Below are positions 56,592-64,000 of a stretch of 64,000 nucleotides of DNA, piece by piece (the stretch's first letter is position 1; the number at the start of each line of letters is the position of its first letter). Location of the stretch: positions 372,001-436,000 of the forward strand of contig NZ_CP031842.1 in the NCBI RefSeq assembly GCF_003441615.1, in the 5' to 3' direction. The notes under the pieces were generated by a model, which saw only the letters and a list, made by a program, of their open reading frames with translations, searched no databases and was not told where the DNA came from. A program made the translations under genes and the position numbers. Source of the DNA: Dechloromonas sp. HYN0024. GTDB taxonomy: Bacteria > Pseudomonadota > Gammaproteobacteria > Burkholderiales > Rhodocyclaceae.

Positions 56592-57494
56592 TTGCTCTCG
56601 TTCCGGCATCGCAATCTCCCGATTCTCCTTCCGATTCTTGTCGTCGCCACGCTGGCCGCCTGTTCTCCCCGGCAGATGGTGGTCGGCAGCCTTGCCGATG
56701 AACTGGCGGGGCAGGGGAGGGGCAGCGAAAGCGATCTTGATCTGGCCCGTGACGCCAGTGCTTTCTACCTGAAACTCTCCGAGTCAGTGCTGCGTAGCGA
56801 TCCTGGCCATCGTGCCCTGGCCGAGTCGGTGGCTGGTGGGTTCACCCAATATGCCTATGCCTTCGTTTCTTTCGAGGCCGATCGACTCGAAGCGAAGGAT
56901 GCCAGGGCGGCCGAGCGATTGCGACGCCGTGCTGCGCAGCTTTATCGCCGGGCGCACCAGCATGCGATGATGGCCCTGGAAAAGAATTCGCCAGGTTTTG
57001 CCCGCGCCCTCTACGCCGCGCCGGGGGCTGACCAGCCAAAGTTGCTCCCGGGCCAGGTGGGCCTTGCCTACTGGGCGGCCGCCGCGTGGGGAGGCTGGAT
57101 TTCATTGTCCAAGGATGATCCGGAGGTGGTGGCTGACCTGCCGCAGGCGGTCCGCCTGGCTAACCTTGCCTGGCAGGTCGATCCAGCCTGGGGCGGCGGG
57201 TCGCTGACCGGCTTGCTGGCGACGTTCGAGGCGGCCCGGCCAGGGGGAAACCAGAAACTGGCATTGGCCTGGTTTGATCAGGCGATCAGCCAGGGGGGCG
57301 GGAGCAATGCCGGTGCTCTGGTCGGCAAGGCGGAAGGGCATGCCCTGCCGACAGGCGATCGTGTCTTGTTCGACAGCCTGCTCAATCAGGCAGTGGCCAT
57401 CAAGGATGCCCCGGATAGCCAGCAGGCACTGGCCAACGAGGTCATGCGCCGACGTGCGGCATGGCTGCTTGAGCAGTCACCAGATCTGTTTTGA
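56592..57494 (+). CDS. TRAP transporter TatT-like lipoprotein
   Basis: The product of about 300 residues has a signal peptide ending in a lipobox (LAAC, Cys23 from this start) and an all-helical, TPR-like alpha domain rich in Ala/Leu/Arg. This matches TatT (Tp0956) proteins, which sit with TRAP binding proteins and are thought to hand ligand to DctP. The TTG at 56592 gives the best leader, but an upstream frame from 56499 exists. It is 25 bp before the dctP gene. Confidence 0.72.
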   Translation: MLSFRHRNLPILLPILVVATLAACSPRQMVVGSLADELAGQGRGSESDLDLARDASAFYLKLSESVLRSDPGHRALAESVAGGFTQYAYAFVSFEADRLEAKDARAAERLRRRAAQLYRRAHQHAMMALEKNSPGFARALYAAPGADQPKLLPGQVGLAYWAAAAWGGWISLSKDDPEVVADLPQAVRLANLAWQVDPAWGGGSLTGLLATFEAARPGGNQKLALAWFDQAISQGGGSNAGALVGKAEGHALPTGDRVLFDSLLNQAVAIKDAPDSQQALANEVMRRRAAWLLEQSPDLF

Positions 57495-57519
57495 ACGACG
57501 AGAATTCCCGGAGAGAAAA

Positions 57520-58521
57520 ATGAAGATCAAACTGGCCGCATTCCTGCTCGGTGCGATGTTTGCCGTGACTGCAGTGGCTGCCGACAAGCAATTGCGGATT
57601 GGTACGCTGGCCCCGAAAAATTCGCTTTACCACCGTCAGTTGATGGACCTGGGTGAAGCCTGGCGTACGGCCCAGGGCGGCAGTGCCAAATATCTGGTGT
57701 ACCCGGATGGCAGCCAGGGCGGTGAGACGGACATGGTGCGCCGGATGCGCATCGGCCAGTTGCAGGGCGGCCTGCTTTCGGTGGTTGGCCTGCGCGAGAT
57801 CGAGCCATCGATAGCCGCGCTGCAGAACATGCCGATGATGTTCCGGAGTTGGGAGGAGGTCGACTATGTCCGGGAGAAGATGCGTCCGGCCATGGAAAAG
57901 CGCTTCCTCGACAAAGGCTTCATCGTCCTGGCCTGGGGGGATGCCGGCTGGGTTCGCTTCTTCAGCAAGGAAGCTGCCTTCGCACCGAACGACTTCAAGA
58001 AGATGAAATTTTTTGCCTGGGGGGCAGAAGCCGACCAGCAGGAAATCATGAAGAGCCTCGGCTATACGCCGGTGCCGCTGGAAACGGCAGACATTCTGCC
58101 GGCCATCCAGACCGGGATGATCAATGCCGTGCCATCGACGCCCTACTTTGCGCTGGCGACGCAGGTTTACACCACCGCCGGCAACATGCTGGACCTGAAC
58201 TGGGCCCCCGTGGTCGGGGCGCTGATCATTACCAAGAAGGCCTGGGACGAACTGACCCCGGAAGGTCAGGCCAGCGTTCGCGAGGCTGGCAGCAAGGCGG
58301 GTGTGCAGTTGCGCGCCAAGGCACGGCAGGAGGTTGATGAGGCGGTCGAGGCGATGAAAAAACGGGGCCTGACGGTTAATCGACCCAATCCCGAACAGAT
58401 GAAGGAGTGGAGTGCTCTGGCTGACGGCCTCTACCCGCGCATTCGCGGCAAGCTGGTGCCGGCTGAGCAGTTTGACGAGGTCGTTGGTCATCTCAAGACC
58501 TTCCGCGCTACTCGGAAATAG
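57520..58521 (+). CDS. TRAP transporter substrate-binding protein (DctP family)
   Basis: The 333-residue periplasmic protein has a Sec signal peptide (to VAA, residue 20) and the DctP fold, including LRIGTLAPKNSLYHRQL, KFFAWGAEADQQEIMKSLGY and a GMINAVPSTPYFAL loop. The arginine that anchors carboxylate ligands in typical DctP proteins is not obvious, so the substrate is unclear. A GGAGAGAAAA ribosome site precedes the ATG. It belongs to the TatT-DctP-DctQM operon. Confidence 0.88.
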   Translation: MKIKLAAFLLGAMFAVTAVAADKQLRIGTLAPKNSLYHRQLMDLGEAWRTAQGGSAKYLVYPDGSQGGETDMVRRMRIGQLQGGLLSVVGLREIEPSIAALQNMPMMFRSWEEVDYVREKMRPAMEKRFLDKGFIVLAWGDAGWVRFFSKEAAFAPNDFKKMKFFAWGAEADQQEIMKSLGYTPVPLETADILPAIQTGMINAVPSTPYFALATQVYTTAGNMLDLNWAPVVGALIITKKAWDELTPEGQASVREAGSKAGVQLRAKARQEVDEAVEAMKKRGLTVNRPNPEQMKEWSALADGLYPRIRGKLVPAEQFDEVVGHLKTFRATRK

Positions 58522-58589
58522 GTCGGGTGATCGTCTGCGATGGGGTGTCCGCAGCCGATCCACGCCCATCCAATAAAGTGAAAGAAGTG

Positions 58590-60428
58590 ATGAATTACTT
58601 GTGCCGCCTGGGTGAGTTTGATCGGGTGATGACCAGTGCTGCACTGCTTGTCATGTTGCTGGTACCGCTGCTTGAAATTGCCCTGCGTCCGCTTCTGGGT
58701 GCCGGCATAGACAATGCGCCGGTGCTGGTCCAGCATTGCGGTCTTCTCCTTGCCATGTTCGGTGCGCTGCTTGCCGAGCGCGGGCAGCACCTCAGCGCGC
58801 TTGGCGCCGGTCTTGCCGCCTCGACCAATCGATTTGTCCGCAACGCTGCAACGGCCTTCGGCAAGGCGAGCTCGGCGGTGCTGTGCGGCATGCTGGCTCA
58901 AGCCAGCTGGACCTTTGCGGCCAGTGAAATGGAGGTGCCGCGCGACATTGCCTACGGTATCACCGGCTGGATGTTCGAAATTGCCATGCCCATCGGCTTC
59001 GGCTTGCTCGGCATGAAGCTCGCCTCGCGCCTGACGCTCCATCTGCTTGGCCGTGCCGTGCTGGCGTTGGTACTGCCGGTGGCAGGTTACTTCTTTGCCC
59101 GGCATTTCGATGGCAGCACCCTGCCGATCTGGCCATTTGCCGTGTGGCTGACGCTGATTCTCTTGTCCGGTGCGCCGATCTTTGCCGTGCTGGGAGGGCT
59201 GGCCCTCGCCCTCTTCTGGAGTGAAGGGCAGCCGCTTGCCTCGGTGCCGCTCAGTCATTACCAGATTACCGTCAATCCGTCGTTGCCAGCGCTTCCCTTG
59301 TTTACCTTGGCGGGCTTGCTCTTCGCCCGGACCGGTGCGGCAGCCCGGCTCGGCAATGTGTTCACCGCCGCCTTCGGCCACGGCGTCACCGGTACAGCGA
59401 TTGCGACAGCCGTACTCTGCTCCTTCTTTACCGCATTTACAGGCGGGAGCGGGGTGACCATTCTCGCTTTGGGCGGCCTCTTGCTGCCACTGTTGACCAG
59501 GGCCGGCTTTCCCGAGCAGCGCGGCATCAGTCTGGTAACCAGCGCCAGTGCGCTTGGCGTCTTGCTGGCGCCATCGGTGCCGCTGATCATGGTGGCCATC
59601 ATCGCCCGCGTGCCGATCAACACCATGTTCCTGGCGGGAATTTTTCCGGCCGTCGTCATGGTTGGTTGCCTATTACTGGTTGGTGGCTATCTGCGGCGGG
59701 GTGGCACGGTGACCGGTGCTGTGCAGTCAGTGGGCGATTGTGTGTCACAGGATCGGCCGGTGGTGCCTTCGGTTGGCCGAGCCCTGTGGCTTGCCAAATG
59801 GGAGTTGTTGGCGCCAGTCGTCGCTGTCGGTTCGCTCGTCGGGGGCATCGCGACGCCGACCGAGAGCGCCGCATTGACAGCGATTTACGCCCTTCTTACA
59901 CAGTCGCTGGCCCATCGCGAGGTGGATTGGCCGCGTCTGCGCCAGGCCCTTGCCGATTGCGGGGAGATCATTGGCGGCATCATGCTGATTCTCGGCATGG
60001 CCCTCGGGCTGACCAACTATCTGATCGATGCAGGCATTCCGGATGCTGCCATCGATTGGGTGCAATCGGTACTCCCCAACAAGTTTGCTTTCCTTATTGC
60101 GCTAAACCTGTTCCTGCTGGTGGCCGGCGCGCTCATGGAAATCTACGCGGCGATTGTCGTTCTGGTGCCGCTGCTCCTGCCTGTTGCCATGGCCTATGGA
60201 GTTGATCCGGTGCACTTCGGGATCATTTTCCTCGCCAATATCGAAATGGGATTTTTGTGCCCGCCGGCGGGCATGAACATCTACTTTGCCTCGGCGATGT
60301 TTGACAAGCCGATCCGCTATGTCGCGGCATCGGTGCTGCCGGCAGTGGTGGCGATGTTGCTCGGGGCCTTGCTGATTTCGGAGCTGCCGTCTCTGGCGAC
60401 CTGGCTGCCGGCCCTGGTCGGTCAGTGA
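58590..60428 (+). CDS. fused TRAP transporter permease (DctQ-DctM)
   Basis: The protein of about 612 residues combines a small four-helix DctQ domain (residues about 1-180, with LLVMLLVPLLEIALR) and a large DctM domain (about 12 helices, with TGGSGVTILALGGLLLP and GVDPVHFGIIFLANIEMGFLCPP). It uses the sodium or proton gradient. The ATG at 58590 was chosen (MNYLCRL); a GTG at 58527 would add 21 polar residues. The end overlaps by 7 bp the convergent gene at 60422. Confidence 0.9.
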   Translation: MNYLCRLGEFDRVMTSAALLVMLLVPLLEIALRPLLGAGIDNAPVLVQHCGLLLAMFGALLAERGQHLSALGAGLAASTNRFVRNAATAFGKASSAVLCGMLAQASWTFAASEMEVPRDIAYGITGWMFEIAMPIGFGLLGMKLASRLTLHLLGRAVLALVLPVAGYFFARHFDGSTLPIWPFAVWLTLILLSGAPIFAVLGGLALALFWSEGQPLASVPLSHYQITVNPSLPALPLFTLAGLLFARTGAAARLGNVFTAAFGHGVTGTAIATAVLCSFFTAFTGGSGVTILALGGLLLPLLTRAGFPEQRGISLVTSASALGVLLAPSVPLIMVAIIARVPINTMFLAGIFPAVVMVGCLLLVGGYLRRGGTVTGAVQSVGDCVSQDRPVVPSVGRALWLAKWELLAPVVAVGSLVGGIATPTESAALTAIYALLTQSLAHREVDWPRLRQALADCGEIIGGIMLILGMALGLTNYLIDAGIPDAAIDWVQSVLPNKFAFLIALNLFLLVAGALMEIYAAIVVLVPLLLPVAMAYGVDPVHFGIIFLANIEMGFLCPPAGMNIYFASAMFDKPIRYVAASVLPAVVAMLLGALLISELPSLATWLPALVGQ

Positions 60429-60745
60429 CTGGTATAGGCAGCGGCAGGTAACTGCTGGGCCAGTACCTTGTCGACCAACATGAGTATTCGCTCGCGCGGG
60501 ATGTCATGGCTGTCGAACAGTGCGATGCAGATGTTGGTCAGGGTCTCGATCAGTTCATCGAGCGACGTGTCGATGCCGTCTTCGAAGGACTGTCGCGAGA
60601 TTTCCGCTTTTGCCCTGCTGCAGGCCAGGGCGTCCCGCATCAGCTGGTTGACCACCCGATGCAGTTCGGCCAGCGAACAGGAATCGGCGACCAGGTCTCT
60701 GGTTCGCTCCAGTTCGAGAAAGGCGGCATTCAGGGGACGGTACAT
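60422..60745 (-). CDS. small helical protein of unknown function
   Basis: The 107-residue cytoplasmic protein is rich in Leu/Arg/Glu/Asp and is probably all helical (LERTRDLVADSCSLAELHRVV, LDELIETLTNICIALF). No family was recognised. It has no signal peptide or Cys motif except two lone Cys residues. It is convergent with the TRAP permease gene, overlapping by 7 bp, and divergent from the two-receiver regulator. A regulatory or toxin role cannot be argued. Confidence 0.55.
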   Translation of the reverse strand: MYRPLNAAFLELERTRDLVADSCSLAELHRVVNQLMRDALACSRAKAEISRQSFEDGIDTSLDELIETLTNICIALFDSHDIPRERILMLVDKVLAQQLPAAAYTSH

Positions 60746-60875
60746 TCAGGGAGGTGGCCGAGGTTGCTTGTTTTATTATTGTCAGACTTCTCCGTGTGCT
60801 GCATACCGCTAACATTAGGGGGTGTTTGCGGATTAAAAATAATAAAGTAGCTAAAACTAATATATTGTCGGACCT
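60746..60875. promoter_or_regulatory. AT-rich divergent intergenic region
   Basis: This 130-bp region between the unknown small gene and the LuxR-type regulator is markedly AT-rich (TTAAAAATAATAAAGTAG and similar) compared with neighbours. It should contain promoters, but no confident -35/-10 pair or operator was identified. Confidence 0.4.
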
Positions 60876-61880
60876 ATGCCTCCAGCCTTGCCAAAATTGT
60901 TATGCGTCGAGCCATCGGCGACCCAGCAGGCGATCATTCGGGGGATTGCCGGCCGGCATCAACTTGAAGTCATTGTCTGCAAGGGTGAGGCTGAGGCGCT
61001 GAGCCTTCTTGACCAGCAGTTCTGCGTCATGCTGGTGGCCAACGAGCTGCAGGATGGCGATAGTTTCCAGCTGATCGAGTCGGTGCGCCTGTCGCTCGAG
61101 CATGCCACCCTGCCGATTGCCTTCATCTCCGGTAGCGTCGATCGCGCGCTGGCCTACAACGCGATGAATGCCGGGGCGACCGAAGTGTTCATGCGTGATG
61201 ACCTTTCTGCCCTCGACGAATTCATCGCTGGCTGTGCCGGCGCCCCGCTCGAAAGTTTTGAGTCGGGTGGCACGGTTCTGCTGGTCGAGGATTCCGAGTC
61301 GCATGCCGAATACGTCGCACACTTGTGCGCAATGCTCGGTCTGCATGTTGAAAAGTGCAAGGATGTACAGACAGCGCTCAACCTTTACCGGCCGCGTAAA
61401 TACCAGCTGGCGATTGTCGATGTCGTGCTGAATGACATCCAGAGTGGCATCACTCTGGTTCGGCGGATCCGCCAGAATCACCAGAGTCGCCAGCCCATTC
61501 TCGTGATGTCCGGTTACGACGACTTGCCGCGTCGCTTGCTGGCCCTGAAGAGTGGGGCGGACGACTTCATCAGCAAGCCCTTCTCGCCAGAGGAGTTCGT
61601 CTGGCGGGTCAAAAAGGTGCTGCGCTCCTATGCCGGTCATGATCGACGTGAAACGGCGCTGCCCTTGGTTTCCGAGGCAATGGGGCATGATTTCATGCAT
61701 GCGCTTTCACCGCGTGAGCGGGAGATAGCGGCCCAGATTCTTGCTGGTTCGTCCGACAAACAGATTGCCCGTGATCTTGGTATTTCCTACTGGACGGTGC
61801 GCAGTCATATCGAGCAGATTTTTACCAAGACCGGGGCGTTGAACCGACGTGACCTGATGGCGCGCTTTATCGGAAAATAA
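60876..61880 (+). CDS. two-receiver response regulator with LuxR-type HTH
   Basis: The 334-residue protein has a degenerate first receiver (residues about 5-115), in which the acidic cluster (CVEPS) and phosphoacceptor position (ANELQDG) lack the usual aspartates. The second receiver (about 133-250) has the phosphoacceptor Asp182 (AIVDVVLND), the VEDSES cluster and a KPFSPEE lysine. A C-terminal LuxR-type HTH follows (ALSPREREIAAQILAGSSDKQIA). No kinase is adjacent, so the partner is unknown. Confidence 0.88.
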   Translation: MPPALPKLLCVEPSATQQAIIRGIAGRHQLEVIVCKGEAEALSLLDQQFCVMLVANELQDGDSFQLIESVRLSLEHATLPIAFISGSVDRALAYNAMNAGATEVFMRDDLSALDEFIAGCAGAPLESFESGGTVLLVEDSESHAEYVAHLCAMLGLHVEKCKDVQTALNLYRPRKYQLAIVDVVLNDIQSGITLVRRIRQNHQSRQPILVMSGYDDLPRRLLALKSGADDFISKPFSPEEFVWRVKKVLRSYAGHDRRETALPLVSEAMGHDFMHALSPREREIAAQILAGSSDKQIARDLGISYWTVRSHIEQIFTKTGALNRRDLMARFIGK

Positions 61881-61882
61881 AA

Positions 61883-61904
61883 AGGGCGAACCGTGGTTCG
61901 CCCT
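61883..61904 (-). terminator. intrinsic terminator of the dolP operon
   Basis: AGGGCGAACC (61883-61892) pairs with GGTTCGCCCT (61895-61904). On the minus strand it is followed by TTTATTTTCC, so it mainly ends the minus-strand transcript; on the plus strand no T run follows. Confidence 0.7.
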
Positions 61905-61952
61905 GTACTGGCCGCCAGCCGGATCATGGCGCGGCCATGATCGCCCGGTCGT

Positions 61953-62612
61953 TCAGCGACTTTCGACCGGCGCAGTGGCCGGTGGCGGGGTGCGCGCGCC
62001 GAGCATCTGGTTATCCAGGCGGCGGGCATCTTCGTCGGCAATGACTTCCAGTACATTGACCACTTTCTTGACACCGGCCGTGGTGCGCGCGACGTCGATG
62101 GCCACTTTGGCTTCGCGCGCATTGACCATGCCCATCAGGTGAACGATGGCGCGCTCGGTGATGACCTTGATGTGATTGGCCGATATCTGGTTCGAATCGA
62201 CCAGGCGGGCCTTGACCTTGGAATCGATGTAAGAGTCGGTACTGCGGCTACCCAGGGACGAAGCCGGGCCGACGCCGAGTTCGTTGTATACCTCGCGGAC
62301 GCCCTCGATTTTTCGGGTTTCCGCCTCGATCACCGACTTCGCCTCTTCGCTCGGCACTTCGCCGGTAATCAATACGCGCCGGTTGTAGGAGGTGAAATTG
62401 ACGTGGGATGCCGCCTTGTATTGCTCGGGAACATGGCGCCCGGCTTTCCATTCGGTAGTTTCGTCGTCGGCTTGGGTGCCGGTCGAGCGGCGGTCGTGGG
62501 CCGACATGACGCCGACGGCAGCGCCGCCGATGATGGCCGGAACGCAGCCCTGAAGGATGGGCAGGAGGGTAAGCAGGGCAACTGCGGTGAGGGTGAGTTT
62601 GGCTTTTTGCAT
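61953..62612 (-). CDS. dolP: outer-membrane BON-domain lipoprotein (DolP/YraP-like)
   Basis: The 219-residue lipoprotein has a lipobox at LQGC (Cys23) and two BON domains (about 65-130 and 135-200; NRRVLITGEVPSEEAK, IVHLMGMVNAREAKVA). DolP proteins bind anionic phospholipids and support outer-membrane integrity in E. coli. It starts at the stop codon of the SIS-domain gene (TAATG overlap), so it is co-translated. Confidence 0.92.
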   Translation of the reverse strand: MQKAKLTLTAVALLTLLPILQGCVPAIIGGAAVGVMSAHDRRSTGTQADDETTEWKAGRHVPEQYKAASHVNFTSYNRRVLITGEVPSEEAKSVIEAETRKIEGVREVYNELGVGPASSLGSRSTDSYIDSKVKARLVDSNQISANHIKVITERAIVHLMGMVNAREAKVAIDVARTTAGVKKVVNVLEVIADEDARRLDNQMLGARTPPPATAPVESR

Positions 62613-63211
62613 TATTCGACTCCCAGTAAAAGTGCGTCGATGCCATCACACAGGCAGTGGATGACGAGCAGGTGGGTTTCCTGGATACGTGCCGTCCGGT
62701 CGGCCGGTACGCAAAGATGAATGTCGTCGTCGCGTAGCATGTCGGCGATCTGGCCGCCGCCTTTGCCGGTCAGGGCGACGATGTGCATGTCGTGCTCATG
62801 CGCCGACTTGATCGCTTCGATGACGTTGGCGGAGTTGCCGGATGTCGAAATGGCCAGCAGGACGTCGCCGGCATGGCCGAGACCCCGTACCTGGCGGGAG
62901 AAAATCTGGCTGAACGAGTAATCGTTGGCCACCGCCGTAATGATCGAGGTATCGGTGGTCAGCGCGATGGCGGCCAGCTCCTGACGCTCGGCCTCGAAGC
63001 GGCCGATCAGTTCAGCGGCAAAGTGCTGGGCATCGCCGGCCGAGCCGCCGTTGCCGCAGGCAAGTATCTTGCCGCCGTTGATCAGGCAATTGGTCATCGT
63101 TTCGATAGCGGCAGCGATGGGGGCGGCCATCAGGTCGACGGCGTTCAGCTTGGTTTGGGCGCTGTCTTCGAAGTGTTTGGCAACGCGGGCGATCAAATCC
63201 ATATCGTTCAA
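62612..63211 (-). CDS. gmhA: SIS-domain phosphoheptose isomerase / DiaA-like protein
   Basis: The 199-residue SIS-fold protein has the sugar-phosphate binding [23 protein letters not shown] and the [13 protein letters not shown] loop. GmhA converts sedoheptulose-7-phosphate in heptose synthesis; DiaA is its paralogue controlling DnaA. In E. coli the position yraN-diaA-dolP holds diaA, so the identity is open: the sequence here keeps the isomerase-type residues. An internal start at 63202 is possible. It lies between the HIRAN gene and dolP. Confidence 0.85.
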   Translation of the reverse strand: MNDMDLIARVAKHFEDSAQTKLNAVDLMAAPIAAAIETMTNCLINGGKILACGNGGSAGDAQHFAAELIGRFEAERQELAAIALTTDTSIITAVANDYSFSQIFSRQVRGLGHAGDVLLAISTSGNSANVIEAIKSAHEHDMHIVALTGKGGGQIADMLRDDDIHLCVPADRTARIQETHLLVIHCLCDGIDALLLGVE

Positions 63212-63243
63212 GGGGTTGGGGCTGTAAGTGCAGGCATTCTACC

Positions 63244-63609
63244 TCACAGCTCGATGAACACTTCGAACGCCAGTCGTTGCCACGGATTTTTGTTGTCGCT
63301 CAGGCCCGACACGCGGCCGCTCAGTCGCTCCCCGGCATCCATTGCCGCGGCAAGGGCGGGGTTTTCGGCGAGTGGTACGTATCCGAGTTGGTGGCCATTC
63401 CAATTGACGCGGATGGCGTTGCGGTCGTGCCGGTTATTGGCTTCACGGATCAGTTCGAGGCGGTCACCCAACTTGATCCTGGTCCAGAAATCGCCCAATG
63501 CGTAATACTGGCTGCCGGCAAGCGGGGAGTTCTGAACCAGTATCCGGATACTGTCGGCATGGGCAGTGTTCAGCCAGAAGGCGAGACTAATCGTCAGCAG
63601 AAAACGCAT
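63244..63609 (-). CDS. secreted HIRAN-domain protein
   Basis: The 121-residue protein has a predicted signal peptide (residues 1-18, ending TAHA-DS) followed by a HIRAN-like domain (about residues 20-121; GDRLELIREANNRHDRNAIRV, NGHQLGYVPLAENPALAAAMDAG). HIRAN domains usually bind DNA ends in nuclear or cytoplasmic repair proteins, so an exported one is unusual. Its first 23 bp overlap the yraN gene, implying coupling. The function is unknown. Confidence 0.78.
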   Translation of the reverse strand: MRFLLTISLAFWLNTAHADSIRILVQNSPLAGSQYYALGDFWTRIKLGDRLELIREANNRHDRNAIRVNWNGHQLGYVPLAENPALAAAMDAGERLSGRVSGLSDNKNPWQRLAFEVFIEL

Positions 63610-63949
63610 CCCTGATCCATTCCAGGTGATTGCCGTCGATCAGTACGCAGTCGAACCGGCAGTCGCTGTCCGGCTTGCCCAACAGATAATGGCGGGCGGC
63701 GAGAATGATGCGCTGGCGTTTGGCGGTGGTGATGCTGGCTCCGGCGCCGCCGAATGTGCTGTGGCTGCGCAGGCGGACCTCGACAAAAACCAGCGCCTTG
63801 CCATCGTGGCAGATGAGGTCTATCTCGCCGCCCCGAATGCGGAAGTTGGGGGTGATTTCCGGCAGGCCCTGTCCGGCCAGATAGGTCGCGGCCTGCGCTT
63901 CGGCTTCGCGGCCGCGTGTCGTGGTGGTATTGTTGGTCTTTGCCTGCAT
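63587..63949 (-). CDS. yraN: YraN family (UPF0102) endonuclease-fold protein
   Basis: The 120-residue protein of the restriction-endonuclease-like fold starts TRGREAEAQAATYLAGQG and has the catalytic-like set EIDLICHDGKALVFVEVR (Asp, Glu-x-Val). YraN proteins are widespread and of unclear function. It is encoded divergently from rsmI, as in E. coli, and is followed by the overlapping HIRAN gene. Confidence 0.92.
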   Translation of the reverse strand: MQAKTNNTTTTRGREAEAQAATYLAGQGLPEITPNFRIRGGEIDLICHDGKALVFVEVRLRSHSTFGGAGASITTAKRQRIILAARHYLLGKPDSDCRFDCVLIDGNHLEWIRDAFSADD

Positions 63950-63959
63950 GCTGATAAAA

Positions 63960-64000
63960 ATGACAGATGAATATGCTACATTGTATGTTGTTCCGACGCC
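63960..64000 (+). CDS. rsmI: 16S rRNA (cytidine1402-2'-O)-methyltransferase, start only
   Basis: The ATG at 63960 begins MTDEYATLYVVPTP before the window ends, which matches the N terminus of RsmI (TLYVVATPIGN type). The conserved position opposite yraN, as in E. coli, supports it. Only 13 complete codons are visible. Confidence 0.75.
   Translation, partial: MTDEYATLYVVPT

Overview
The window is a gene-dense, GC-rich stretch of chromosome from a Gram-negative betaproteobacterium, most likely a member of the Rhodocyclales (Dechloromonas/Azonexus-like). That placement is inferred from gene content and order: a pyruvate dehydrogenase E3 carrying its own lipoyl domain, a RmpM-like OmpA protein, the DUF485-actP pair, PPK2, TRAP transporters and the rsmI/yraN/SIS/dolP cluster. 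No CRISPR array, insertion sequence, prophage or rRNA operon was seen. Almost everything is chromosomal housekeeping or respiratory/fatty-acid-type metabolism.

Layout. 1-2045: a partial 4Fe-4S protein and dacB (PBP4) on the minus strand. 2186-4370: groESL behind a sigma-32-like promoter with an embedded CIRCE operator, ended by a strong terminator. 4429-9001: acetate uptake (DUF485 protein, ActP) with repeat-rich control DNA, then an OmpR-family response regulator and TctE-type kinase. 9026-12589: tRNA-Phe, a small basic protein, rsmJ, sixA, ppk2 and a thioesterase. 12942-20879: a PhoX-like secreted protein, then the complete pyruvate dehydrogenase operon aceE-aceF-lpd (minus strand) with a recognisable sigma-70 promoter. 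20935-24496: an orphan NorE-like oxidase subunit pair, divergent from iorAB (2-ketoacid:ferredoxin oxidoreductase), with an FNR-type box positioned to activate iorAB. 24570-27145: folD, purE, a Sua5-type tsaC and tRNA-Ala(CGC).

27377-32516 is the most self-contained regulatory unit: a short leader ORF coupled to a sigma-54 activator, paired GTCTGCC repeats that look like an upstream activator site, a -24/-12 promoter, a GntP-type permease and a fused two-subunit CoA-transferase with an extra C-terminal domain. It reads as a sigma-54-switched uptake and activation module for a short-chain hydroxy- or ketoacid.

32598-39010: an RND efflux pair and three envelope/secreted proteins (YXWGXW lipoprotein, RmpM-like OmpA, ComEA-like). 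39038-45069: an AddB/AddA-like nuclease-helicase pair. 45186-53952: a diguanylate cyclase, a START-like protein, dgkA, uvrA with a LexA box, an NTF2-like lipoprotein, an MFS carrier, ssb and an HDOD protein. 54012-60745: kup, the heptose adenylyltransferase, a TRAP system (TatT lipoprotein, DctP, fused DctQM) and a small unknown protein. 60876-64000: a two-receiver LuxR-type regulator, then yraN-HIRAN-gmhA/diaA-dolP divergent from the start of rsmI.

No wholly novel multi-gene system is evident. The best leads are regulatory architectures (sigma-54 module, the PhoB-like direct-repeat promoter of actP, the FNR-iorAB promoter), the structured 285-bp gap after actP, and a secreted HIRAN-domain protein overlapping yraN.
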